From positions 2,592,501 to 2,656,500 of the forward strand of contig NZ_CP141799.1 of NCBI RefSeq assembly GCF_035621475.1: a stretch of DNA of 64,000 nucleotides, written 5' to 3'. The stretch's first letter is position 1. Each line of letters opens with the position of its first letter. The notes under the pieces are model-generated. The model had not been told where the DNA came from. It ran no database searches and saw only the letters and a program-made list of their open reading frames with translations. Shown here in pieces: positions 41,414-50,890 of the stretch. The position numbers and the translations under genes were made by a program. Origin of the DNA: Pseudomonas paeninsulae. Its GTDB lineage: Bacteria; Pseudomonadota; Gammaproteobacteria; Pseudomonadales; Pseudomonadaceae.

Positions 41414-41692
41414 ATGAAAAAACTACTCGTATCCATCGCCCTCGCCACCCTCATCGTTACACCTGTCTGGGCAGCCACCCAGACCGTCACCCTGTCGGTG
41501 CCGGGCATGAGCTGCGCCGCTTGCCCGTTCACGGTGAAGAAGGCGTTGACCAAGGTCGAGGGTGTGATCAAGGCCGAGGTGAGTTATGCGAACCGTGAAG
41601 CAATAGTCACCTTCGATGACAGCAAAACCAGCGTCGAAGCCCTGAGCAACGCCAGCGAAAACGCAGGCTACCCGGCTTCGCTTAAGGAGTGA
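41414..41692 (+). CDS. merP: Periplasmic mercury-binding protein MerP
   Basis: 92 aa. A signal peptide (to PVWA, about residue 20) is followed by an HMA fold with GMSCAAC. It collects periplasmic Hg(II) and gives it to MerT. 13 nt after merT. Confidence 0.95.
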   Translation: MKKLLVSIALATLIVTPVWAATQTVTLSVPGMSCAACPFTVKKALTKVEGVIKAEVSYANREAIVTFDDSKTSVEALSNASENAGYPASLKE

Positions 41693-41694
41693 CG

Positions 41695-43619
<1,925 letters not shown>

Positions 43620-43682
43620 CTGCCACAATGCACGGTGCGGTCGAAATCTGGCGGTACCCTCTTTGCGCAAGGAAATCGATTG

Positions 43683-44189
43683 ATGACGAGCGACACAGGC
43701 AGGGCGCACATCTGGCATGACGATCCGCAAGTCTGGCGTTTCCTGTTCGCGCGTTACCTGGTGCTTTTCACGCCCCTGAGCCTGCTCTGGGAAATCGCCC
43801 AACTGCCGCTGTACACCCTGTGGCTGCAGGCGCCGCCGGCATCCATCGCCTATGCCCTCATCCACTGCACGCTGGGGGACATGCTGATCGGTATCCTGGC
43901 CCTGTTGGCCGCGCTGGTCGCCACGCGTGCCGGTCCGCTCGAGCGTTGGCGCTGGCGACGGCTTGGGGCTGTCTCGGTCAGCTTCGGCCTCGCCTATACG
44001 GCGTTCAGCGAGTGGTTCAATACGGCCGTGCAGATGAGCTGGGCCTATTCCGAATGGATGCCGCTGACGCCCTTTCTTCCGCTCGGAGTCTCGCCACTGC
44101 TGCAATGGTTGCTGGTGCCGGCTATCGCTCTGGCCTGGGCCCGGCACCTCGGCGCGCGTGATTTGGCGCGTAGCGCAAGCGGGGCCTGA
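43683..44189 (+). CDS. Unknown integral membrane protein in the mer operon
   Basis: 168 aa with four hydrophobic helices (about 22-42, 55-85, 100-112, 140-160). No cysteine-pair motif; the only Cys is in LIHCTLG. Text such as LFTPLSLLWEIAQLPLYTLW and FGLAYTAFSEWFNTAVQMSW does not match a transporter that I know. It follows merA by 63 nt, so it is probably co-transcribed. Confidence 0.7.
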   Translation: MTSDTGRAHIWHDDPQVWRFLFARYLVLFTPLSLLWEIAQLPLYTLWLQAPPASIAYALIHCTLGDMLIGILALLAALVATRAGPLERWRWRRLGAVSVSFGLAYTAFSEWFNTAVQMSWAYSEWMPLTPFLPLGVSPLLQWLLVPAIALAWARHLGARDLARSASGA

Positions 44190-44217
44190 CCCTGGAGTCG
44201 GCTCCATGGACTACGCT
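44186..44217 (+). promoter_or_regulatory. ZntR/CadR-like MerR-family promoter
   Basis: -35 CTGACC overlapping the previous stop, dyad-like CCTGGAG-TCGG-CTCCATGG, then TACGCT after a 20-nt spacer. It closely resembles the E. coli zntA element (CTGGAGTCGACTCCAG). The right arm has one extra base, so symmetry is imperfect. Confidence 0.5.
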
Positions 44218-44288
44218 GTCCGTGCAGGGGACAGCTCAGCATTCGGACGGCCGCCTTGGCCGCACAGTTTTTTCGCAGGAGAAAGCCG

Positions 44289-44552
44289 ATGACCGCCATA
44301 CGCAAAATCGAAGTGTTCAGCGCAGGATGCCCCTCGCACCAAGCTGCCATCGAACTGGTCAAGCACCTCGTCTGCAGTTCGTGCGAGGTCTCCATCCTCG
44401 ACATGAACGACCTCGGCGTGGCGAAACGCGCCCAGGGTCTGGGCGTGCGCTCGGTACCGACAGTCGCGATCAACGGTCAACTGGCTTCGTGCTGTGCGGC
44501 CGCCAGCGTCGAGGAACAGGCGTTGCGCGCCGCAGGGCCCGGCCAGGTCTAG
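44289..44552 (+). CDS. Thioredoxin-fold protein with odd cysteine layout
   Basis: 87 aa. The strand-helix start KIEVFSAGCPSHQAAIELVK and the cis-proline region SVPTVAINGQL indicate a glutaredoxin/thioredoxin fold. The usual CxxC is replaced by CPSH, while a CSSC lies in the next strand (VCSSCEVSIL) and a CC pair near the end (ASCCAA). Likely a thiol or metal handling protein. AGGAG precedes the ATG. Confidence 0.72.
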   Translation: MTAIRKIEVFSAGCPSHQAAIELVKHLVCSSCEVSILDMNDLGVAKRAQGLGVRSVPTVAINGQLASCCAAASVEEQALRAAGPGQV

Positions 44553-44596
44553 ATCAAGCTCCGGAGCTGGCCCCGGCGAATTCGCGGGTTCAGTGT

Positions 44597-44628
44597 TTGA
44601 CCTTGGCGTTAGCGCCAAGGTCTATCTT
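44597..44628 (+). promoter_or_regulatory. CueR-like MerR-family promoter
   Basis: -35 TTGACC, perfect dyad GACCTTGGCG-TTAG-CGCCAAGGTC, and TATCTT as -10 after a 20-nt spacer. The arms match the ACCTTG...CAAGGT operators of CueR-type copper/silver/gold regulators. No CueR-like gene is in the window. Confidence 0.65.
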
Positions 44629-44669
44629 GGCAAGATCACCACAGGGCCCGCTCCGCAGGGGAGCTACCG

Positions 44670-45011
44670 ATGAAGTTAAGCACATGTATCCAGGGGGCAG
44701 GCTTGGCACTGGGTCTGCTCCTGGTGGCGGCAGCCGCGCTTGCCGCCGGCCCCAGCTACCGGATCGAAGTCGACGGCCTGGCCTGTCCGTTCTGCGCCTA
44801 TGGCATCGAGAAGAAGCTGAACGCCATCGCCGGCGTCGAGCACCTCGAGACACGCATCGAGGACGGCAGCGTGCAGGTCACCATGGAGGACGGCATGAGC
44901 CTCGATGAGGCCGCGGCGCGAGAGGCCGTAACAGCCGCCGGTTTCAGCCTGCGCAGGTTCGAGCGGCTGCAGTCCGCCGCGCCTGGCGGGCCGGAGGGGG
45001 ACGCGAAATGA
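44670..45011 (+). CDS. Exported HMA-domain metal-binding protein
   Basis: 113 aa. A signal peptide (to LAA, about residue 25) is followed by an HMA-type fold with CPFC (GLACPFCAYGIEKKL) in place of CxxC of MerP, giving a typical soft-metal site. Final 20 residues are a polar tail. Overlaps the barrel gene by four nucleotides. Probably periplasmic. Confidence 0.82.
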   Translation: MKLSTCIQGAGLALGLLLVAAAALAAGPSYRIEVDGLACPFCAYGIEKKLNAIAGVEHLETRIEDGSVQVTMEDGMSLDEAAAREAVTAAGFSLRRFERLQSAAPGGPEGDAK

Positions 45012-45901
45012 AGACCGTCATGCCGCTAGCCGTAAGCGGCCTGTGCCTGGCGGTCGGCACCGCCTGGAGTGCGCCCCTTACCTTCAATACGGCGCTGCCG
45101 GTGCACGAGGGCGGCTACGTGTGGCGCGAGCAGTTGATCTTCATGCAGAGCGCCGACGATCCCTCGCCCGCCAAGCGCGATCTGCAGGTGACCAGTCTGG
45201 TCTCGGTGCTGGGCTATGGCGTGACCCGGGATTTCGCGCTGTTCGGCATGCTGCCCTGGTTCGACAAGCGCCTGGATAGGCGCCTGGATGGGCAGACGCT
45301 CAGCCGCAGTCAAGCGGGTGTCGGCGATCTCACCGTGCTGGGCCGCTATACCGCCTACCAGTACGACGCACCCGCTCGCACCTTGCGTATCGCACCCTTC
45401 CTCGGTGTGAAGGCGCCGACCGGCGAGGATGACGCCCGTGACCGTCTGGGACGCCTGCCGCCGCCGCTGCAGCCGGGTTCCGGCTCCTGGGATGTGCTCG
45501 GCGGCGCGGTGCTCACCTACCAGACCCTGGATTTCCAGATCGACAGCCAGCTGAGCTACAGGGCCAACCGCGAAGCCAACGGCTTTCAGGCTGGCAACCG
45601 CTGGCAAGCCGACGGCTCGCTGCAGTACCGCCTATTGCCTCGTCGCCTGGGTGCCGGCGTGCCGGCCTTCCTCTATGGCGTGCTCGAAGCCAACCTGCTG
45701 CACGCGGACAAGGATCGCAGCGGCGGGAGCGCCGATGCGAATTCGGGAGGCACCAGGCTGTTCATCACCCCCGGACTGCAATACGTGACAAAAAAATGGA
45801 TCCTTGAGGCCGGCGTGCAGGTCCCCGTGCATCAGCAACTCAACGGCAGCGCGCTGGAGACCGACTACCTCTTCACCACCGGCTTTCGCGTCAACTTCTA
45901 A
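45008..45901 (+). CDS. Outer-membrane beta-barrel, phenol-MetA/transporter-like family
   Basis: 297 aa with signal peptide (AVGTAWSA) and alternating beta-strand pattern to a terminal aromatic residue (FRVNF), the C-terminal signature of outer-membrane barrels. Text such as GVTRDFALFGMLPW and APFLGVKAPTGEDDA matches the MetA-pathway-like family of putative transporters. Coupled to the HMA gene, so it may pass metal outward, by inference. Confidence 0.72.
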   Translation: MKTVMPLAVSGLCLAVGTAWSAPLTFNTALPVHEGGYVWREQLIFMQSADDPSPAKRDLQVTSLVSVLGYGVTRDFALFGMLPWFDKRLDRRLDGQTLSRSQAGVGDLTVLGRYTAYQYDAPARTLRIAPFLGVKAPTGEDDARDRLGRLPPPLQPGSGSWDVLGGAVLTYQTLDFQIDSQLSYRANREANGFQAGNRWQADGSLQYRLLPRRLGAGVPAFLYGVLEANLLHADKDRSGGSADANSGGTRLFITPGLQYVTKKWILEAGVQVPVHQQLNGSALETDYLFTTGFRVNF

Positions 45902-45912
45902 AGGGAACTGCC

Positions 45913-46896
45913 ATGCAGCGCGCTGCTGTTCTCAAGCTGGGCCGCAATGCCGTGATCATCCTGGCACTCGTCGGCCTGTCCGGCTGGCTGGCGTTTGTGC
46001 CGTCGGCCCAGGAGCCTTCCTATGAGTTCGTCGGCGCCTGGGGTGAACAGGGCAGCGCGCCCGGGCAGTTCAACGACCCCACTGGCATCGCTGTGGCCGG
46101 CGACGAGGTGTTCGTCGCCGACTCGCGCAACGGGCGTATCCAGGTCTTCGATTTCGACGGCAACTTCAAACGCCAGTTCGGCACTCCCGGCAGTGGAGCC
46201 GGACAACTCGGCCGACCGATGAACCTGACGGTGCATGCCGGCGAACTCTATGTGGCCGAATACTTCAACGACCGCATCCAGGTGTTCGGCCTGGACGGCA
46301 CGTCCAGGCGCATCATCGGCCGCACGGGCAGCGGCCCCGGCGAGTTTGATTCTCCCGGGGGCGTGACAGTCGCGGCCGATGGCAAACTGTGGGTCGCCGA
46401 CGTCTACAACCAGCGCATTCAGCAACTGGAGGCCGATGGCCGCTTTGTCCGGCAGCAAGGCGCGACCGGCAAGATCGGCATCGGCGCCGGTAAGTTCAAC
46501 TATCCCACTGATGTGGCGATCGGCGCCGAGGGAGCACTGTACGTCGCCGACGGCTACAACGACCGAATACAGCAATTCGACCGCCAGGGGGGCTTCATGC
46601 GCAAGTGGGGTGGCCCTTTTGCCAGCAACATCTTCGGGCCCTTCAACGGCTGGTTCGCGACCGTGACCGGTGTGGCCGTCGATCGACAGGGAAATCTGTT
46701 CGCCGCCGACTTCTACAACCATCGGATTCAGAAGTTTTCCGCTGACGGCAGCTTTCTCACCAGCTTCGGCAGCAAAGGCCATGGCCCGGGCCAGTTCGAA
46801 CATGCCATCGCGGTTGCCGTAGGGGGTGATGGCACGCTATTCGCGGTCGATTTTGGCAATAGCCGCATCCACAGATGGCGGCCGGCAAAGTCTTGA
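45913..46896 (+). CDS. NHL-repeat beta-propeller protein
   Basis: 327 aa. An N-terminal hydrophobic anchor (AVIILALVGLSGWLAFV) is followed by six NHL repeats (GQFNDPTGIAVAGDEVFVAD; GKFNYPTDVAIGAEGALYVA, each ending D..N.RIQ). It should form a six-bladed propeller facing the periplasm. Third gene of the HMA/barrel/NHL unit, 11 nt after the barrel gene. Confidence 0.88.
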   Translation: MQRAAVLKLGRNAVIILALVGLSGWLAFVPSAQEPSYEFVGAWGEQGSAPGQFNDPTGIAVAGDEVFVADSRNGRIQVFDFDGNFKRQFGTPGSGAGQLGRPMNLTVHAGELYVAEYFNDRIQVFGLDGTSRRIIGRTGSGPGEFDSPGGVTVAADGKLWVADVYNQRIQQLEADGRFVRQQGATGKIGIGAGKFNYPTDVAIGAEGALYVADGYNDRIQQFDRQGGFMRKWGGPFASNIFGPFNGWFATVTGVAVDRQGNLFAADFYNHRIQKFSADGSFLTSFGSKGHGPGQFEHAIAVAVGGDGTLFAVDFGNSRIHRWRPAKS

Positions 46897-47300
46897 GCGT
46901 GGTGTCCACATCTGGCGGAGTGGAGGCTGAGGCCTGCTATGGGCGACCCAGCAGCCGTAGTCGAGTCAGGCGCCGCGTAACCTGGCATAACGTGACCCCC
47001 GCCACAGATGACACCGGTTATAAGGCCCCCCGGCTTCGACGAGCCACGCCATCAGCAGCAGGCTACTGGCCAGCGCTTTCGACGGGTCGTCACCTGCGCA
47101 GCCTTGCTCAATCAACCTGGGAGAAAAGACCGCGTGGGGTGGGCCTCCAGCGCCAGGGGCAAGAGTACGCGGCAAGGTAGTAGGGGCTTTTCAACGGATT
47201 TACGTCCCGGCGATTGGTTGGCACATCCCTGTGCCGAGGGATGGGTAATGCCGGCTTTGTTGGCATCACCCCCCTGTTTCAGACGGCAAAGTACATGCCC
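46897..47300. other. Gene-free gap after the NHL gene
   Basis: About 400 bases with no supported gene and no transposon inverted repeat that I recognise. It separates convergent units. Confidence 0.4.
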
Positions 47301-47594
47301 TCAATGGGGGCTGCCGTAGAGCGCTCTGTCCCTATGGATAGGCGACTTGAAGCTGGGCTCCGACTGTTCGATGCGCTCCTGCTGCTCGCGCGCACTACCC
47401 GCGGCAGTGGGCTGTTCCTTGATCATCTGAGCAAAGCGCTCAGTGGAGTCCTGGCTGGTGCGGTTATTCACCACTGCCTGTTGCTCCAGGCGGTAGTCCA
47501 TCAGCCGGCCACTGCCACCTTCGGCCTGTACCGTAGTCACGGCAGCGCCCATCATCAGTGCGGCCAGTGCCGTCATACTCAGTATCGTTTTCAT
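47301..47594 (-). CDS. Small exported protein of the putative ECF regulon
   Basis: 97 aa with a signal peptide (MKTILSMTALAALMMGAAVT, cleavage near VQA, residue 24). The mature part is polar and probably disordered (GGSGRLMDYRLEQQAVVNNR; SAREQQERIEQSEPSF), with no cysteine. I do not recognise a family. The ATG follows GGAGGATG. A site-F promoter motif lies 34 nt upstream. Confidence 0.65.
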   Translation of the reverse strand: MKTILSMTALAALMMGAAVTTVQAEGGSGRLMDYRLEQQAVVNNRTSQDSTERFAQMIKEQPTAAGSAREQQERIEQSEPSFKSPIHRDRALYGSPH

Positions 47595-47627
47595 GGTGTC
47601 ATCCTCCAAAGATACGTTATGTACATT

Positions 47628-47656
47628 TAGGATGACTGGCGAGGCGCTTTGTTACA
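47628..47656 (-). promoter_or_regulatory. Putative ECF promoter, site F (97-aa protein)
   Basis: TGTAACA, 16 nt, ATCCTA on the minus strand; expected start about 27 nt before the ATG at 47594. Confidence 0.6.
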
Positions 47657-47716
47657 GGTGCCGTGCCGACCGGAATGCGTTGCTAGCAGCCGTTGGTCGA
47701 AGCGCTTCGCTAGCAA

Positions 47717-48247
47717 TTAGAGCAGCCACAGCACCCGGGGAGCGCCACGCTGCCGTTGCCAACAGCGGCTCAACACCAGCAGCACCAGGGACAGCGGCAG
47801 CAGCCAGGCGAACAGGCCGACGAAGGCGCCGAGCCCCGGAATGCCCAACACCAGCAGCAGGCTGGGGGCGCAACAGGCGCCGCCGGCGAGCAGCGCCGGC
47901 CACAACCCTGCGCTCGACGCGGCGCCCTGGGGCAACGAGCACCGGGCGTTGCGGCGCAACGTCAGGGCGCCGTGTAGATTGATCGCCAGCAAGAGTGCCA
48001 GTAACCCGGCCAAGGCCAGATTGGCCGGGCTGATCAGCAGCACCATAACGCCCAGTTCCAGCATGGCCACGGCCTCGAAATGCCAAGGCCCACGGCGTGC
48101 CAAGAGGCGCTGCCATTGCCAGTCCAGGGCCTGCCAGCTCCAGCCGGCTTGACCAATGTCCAGGTCGCCGATGGCATATAGGTAGAGCAGGGCATAGAGC
48201 ACGGCCAGGCAGCCGATTAGTCGTCTGTCAGGGCTGGGGCGAGCCAT
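47717..48247 (-). CDS. MauE/DoxX-like membrane protein
   Basis: 176 aa with about five hydrophobic helices. A central GGACCAPSLLLVLGIPGLGA resembles the cysteine-pair helix of MerT/MerC-like proteins, and an arginine/cysteine loop (RRNARCSLPQ) precedes it, as in MauE-type thiol-redox membrane proteins. Its start overlaps the DUF3179 gene by 20 nt. Probably moves electrons or metal for the glutaredoxin/DUF3179 pair, by inference. Confidence 0.6.
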   Translation of the reverse strand: MARPSPDRRLIGCLAVLYALLYLYAIGDLDIGQAGWSWQALDWQWQRLLARRGPWHFEAVAMLELGVMVLLISPANLALAGLLALLLAINLHGALTLRRNARCSLPQGAASSAGLWPALLAGGACCAPSLLLVLGIPGLGAFVGLFAWLLPLSLVLLVLSRCWQRQRGAPRVLWLL

Positions 48248-49262
48248 CGATCAGTACCGTTTGTGGGTAGAAGGCGTACCAGGCGAACCACATGGCGTCG
48301 AAGGCGTTGACCGCCTGCAACCCCTCAAGCACAGACGATTGCGGGCCTTCGGCGGTAAAACGCAGATTGGCCGGGTCCAGCTCGATCGGCTTATCGGATC
48401 GGTAGACCCAGCCAGTATCCAGTTGCTGGTCCGCTATGATCAGGAAGTGCTCGTCGCCATGCTGGTAGTGCAGTACCGCTTGTTTGCTCAGGTGCATCTT
48501 GTCGACGGCGATGGCCACCTGCTCGGTGCGAAAGCCGAGGATCATCTGCTTGTCTGGCAGGCGCGAATCCTGGTGCATGACCGGGAACATCATGCCGGGG
48601 TCGGCATAGTAACCCTGCAGCGGCAGGTAGCTGCCGTAGGGATCACGGCTGTAGTTGCGCAGGGTGCCGGTTGTGCGGGACAGCACCTGGGTCTGCGGAT
48701 GGCGTGCCTGCCACCTGGCCCAGGTGGTCCAGACCACCCGCACTTCCTCCAGGCTGCGGCCCTTGGCCGGACCGTCGATGGCCACACCGGCAATCTGCGA
48801 CCAATGGCTGTCGCTGGCGCGGTCGTACATCACCACGTTGCTGTTGAGCAGCTTGCCGGAAACGCCGAGGCTGGTGGCACCGCGCTTGAAGCCGACGGCG
48901 GTGGCGGTGAGCGGGCAGTAGGTGATGCTCAGGCCATCCTCGCCCAGGCTGTCATTGACGATCTCGTGCCAGACCAGGATGCGCTGCGGATAGGCGCGCG
49001 CCTGCCCCAGATGGAAGATGCCGAAGACGATGTCCTGGGGATCGAGAAAATCATTCGCGCTTGCCGCGTCGGTGAAGCGTGGGCTGTCGATGGCTGGAAT
49101 ACCGTCCTTGCCGGGGCCGCCGGACAGCATGGCGCTCGCGTACTTCTCGTGACTGGCCGACAGCAGGCGGGTCGGCCCTTCCGGCGGCACGGCCAGGGCC
49201 GAACCGCTGATGCACAGGCACAGCGCCAGGGCTTGGAAAAGTGTGCGTTGGCCGCTTCGCAT
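48228..49262 (-). CDS. Exported DUF3179 protein
   Basis: 344 aa with a signal peptide (ends SGSALA, about residue 24). The DUF3179 core is clear: IPAIDSPRFTDAASANDFLD, VWHEIVNDSLGEDGLSITYC, PLTATAVGFKRG and WSQIAGVAIDGPAKGRSLEE. The Cys in TYCPLTAT is a conserved family residue. The function is unknown. Second gene of a grx-DUF3179-membrane operon. Confidence 0.85.
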   Translation of the reverse strand: MRSGQRTLFQALALCLCISGSALAVPPEGPTRLLSASHEKYASAMLSGGPGKDGIPAIDSPRFTDAASANDFLDPQDIVFGIFHLGQARAYPQRILVWHEIVNDSLGEDGLSITYCPLTATAVGFKRGATSLGVSGKLLNSNVVMYDRASDSHWSQIAGVAIDGPAKGRSLEEVRVVWTTWARWQARHPQTQVLSRTTGTLRNYSRDPYGSYLPLQGYYADPGMMFPVMHQDSRLPDKQMILGFRTEQVAIAVDKMHLSKQAVLHYQHGDEHFLIIADQQLDTGWVYRSDKPIELDPANLRFTAEGPQSSVLEGLQAVNAFDAMWFAWYAFYPQTVLIDGSPQP

Positions 49263-49284
49263 GGCTTTCTCCGTCTGCGATCAG

Positions 49285-49545
49285 TTAGCAATCAGCCAGC
49301 AATGTCTTCAATTCGCCCGCGCTATCGAGTCTGGCCAAGTCGTCGTAGCCGCCAACATGCCGTGCGCCGATGAATATCTGTGGCACCGTGCGTCTTCCAG
49401 TCTTTTCGATCATCGCGCGCAGGGCCTGGGGATCCACATCGACCCTGATTCTGCTCAGCGGGCCGGCATCACGGCGCGCCAGCAACTGCTCGGCCATGCG
49501 GCAATAAGGGCAGTGTTGGCTGGTGTAGAGGGTAACGTTACTCAT
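49285..49545 (-). CDS. Glutaredoxin (GrxC-like)
   Basis: 86 aa with CPYC active site (SQHCPYCRMAEQLL), cis-Pro TVPQIFI and glycine pair VGGYDDL. Reduces disulfides and glutathione adducts. 22 nt upstream of DUF3179 and preceded by a site-G promoter motif. An extra C-terminal cysteine (LLADC) is unusual for this group. Confidence 0.9.
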   Translation of the reverse strand: MSNVTLYTSQHCPYCRMAEQLLARRDAGPLSRIRVDVDPQALRAMIEKTGRRTVPQIFIGARHVGGYDDLARLDSAGELKTLLADC

Positions 49546-49591
49546 GGCGCTATCTCGCTATGACGGGGCGAAGAGGTCGCTCCGGTTTGAT

Positions 49592-49620
49592 TGAGATACA
49601 CCAGCAGGGACTTTGTTACA
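49592..49620 (-). promoter_or_regulatory. Putative ECF promoter, site G (glutaredoxin operon)
   Basis: TGTAACA, 16 nt, ATCTCA on the minus strand, expected start about 40 nt before the glutaredoxin ATG. One of the closest to the consensus. Confidence 0.65.
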
Positions 49621-50890
49621 GGCCGCAGAGTGGGCGTAGATTCAGGCCGCTCCGCGACAGCATCGGCAGGTACGCCAGGTGTCAATCCATGCCGCAAAAG
49701 GGTAGGCAATTGCTGGCTATTGTTGCGCGCGTGTGGCCGGGACCTGTCTGCTGCGCATGAGATAGATTTCGAGCGCCAATCAGCGGGACGTTCGGTCGAT
49801 CACTGCCACGTCCCGCACGAGCGTGCCATCTGATCAGCAGGTGGTGCGCTCGGTCACTTCTGCACCCAGGTGCGCCCCGCGAGCATCGTGTTCAGAGGGC
49901 TGTGGAGCAGGTGATTGGCGTAGCTGCTCAAGTTTTGACGGCAAGTGCCCGCACGATTTCCAATAGTTGGCGTTCGCTGTAACCGGCGCGCGAGGAAAGT
50001 TTCGATTGCTTTACTCGAGGGCAGACCGCGGGTGTGGAACAGGTCTATTGGGCAGCACTTGGCAACCTGCAAATGGTCAGCTTGGGTTGCAAGCCATGCT
50101 TGCCGCGTCACTGCTTAGCAGCGCGTTAGCGCTGTTGCTGGCGCTGCCTGCCGGGCTGTTGGTGAGCATCTGGTTGATCTTCTATGCCCCGCCCCGGTGG
50201 CGCGCTTCGGTGCATCTTGACTGTAGGCGCTGCTTTGGCGCTAAACGCCCCAAGCGGGTGAAGCGCTCGTCTCGACACTCTGCCGTTCTTATAGGTATCG
50301 CCGTGCTCCTCCGGCAGTACGCAGCGATCACCTGTGAACGCTGTTATAGCTCAAACGCTGTGGGTGATGACGGCAAAATGCCATTTTGTATTAATAAATA
50401 TAGTAAAAACAATCTGATAGACAATCTAATGTCGAGTTTGTATTGATCCCGACGAATCCTTGACAAGAGACAAGGTCGATCCTTTAGTTAACGGTGGGAG
50501 AGGGACGACTTTGCAAGTTTTTGCGCAGGGCGGGCATGACAGTAGGTGTCAGCACCAACACAACAGGAGTGCGTCATGGACAGGGCAAGACTCATTCGAG
50601 TCGTGATGGAGTCTGTGTTTGATCTGGTTTTTTCCGCTCACCTGCGTGGGCCGCCTTTCTATGAGTGGTAGCCCGGGTAACGTACCGCAGTGCTGCCATT
50701 AGCTTGACCTCCCTCTCCCAGCAGACAACACAGAGCACTGACGAGCAGACGCGATTCAGCGCTGGCGCGCATGCCCGCTATTTAATGCCATGGGTGCCAC
50801 CCAGTTTTCTTCGCCGCGAGCGGAGCACGATTTTTACCTGGCCATACCAGAGGCATGGTCGCGTAAGAACAACGTTGGGAGGGTAGGGTC
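49621..50890. other. Long gene-poor gap with possible permease remnant
   Basis: No complete gene is supported over about 1.27 kb. A frame near 50090-50210 reads MLAASLLSSALALLLALPAG then SIWLIFYAPPRW, which resembles one helix pair of an ABC permease such as PstC, and then degrades. The 50360-50450 part is AT-rich, which suggests foreign or decayed DNA. Confidence 0.35.

Noticed and set aside
46897..47300. Search for Tn21/Tn501-type inverted repeats at the mer boundaries
   Set aside because: No GGGGTCGTCTCAGAAAA-like end was seen here or near 40.4 kb.
49967..50446. 159-codon plus-strand frame
   Set aside because: Only one hydrophobic stretch resembles a permease; the rest is unlike protein and no good start exists. 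Treated as a remnant.
50460..50490. TTGACA-N19-TAGTTA with CCTTG/CAAGG half-sites ahead of the multicopper oxidases
   Set aside because: The dyad is centred near the -35 and not mid-spacer, so it does not fit a MerR-family operator, and it lies 400 nt from the gene.
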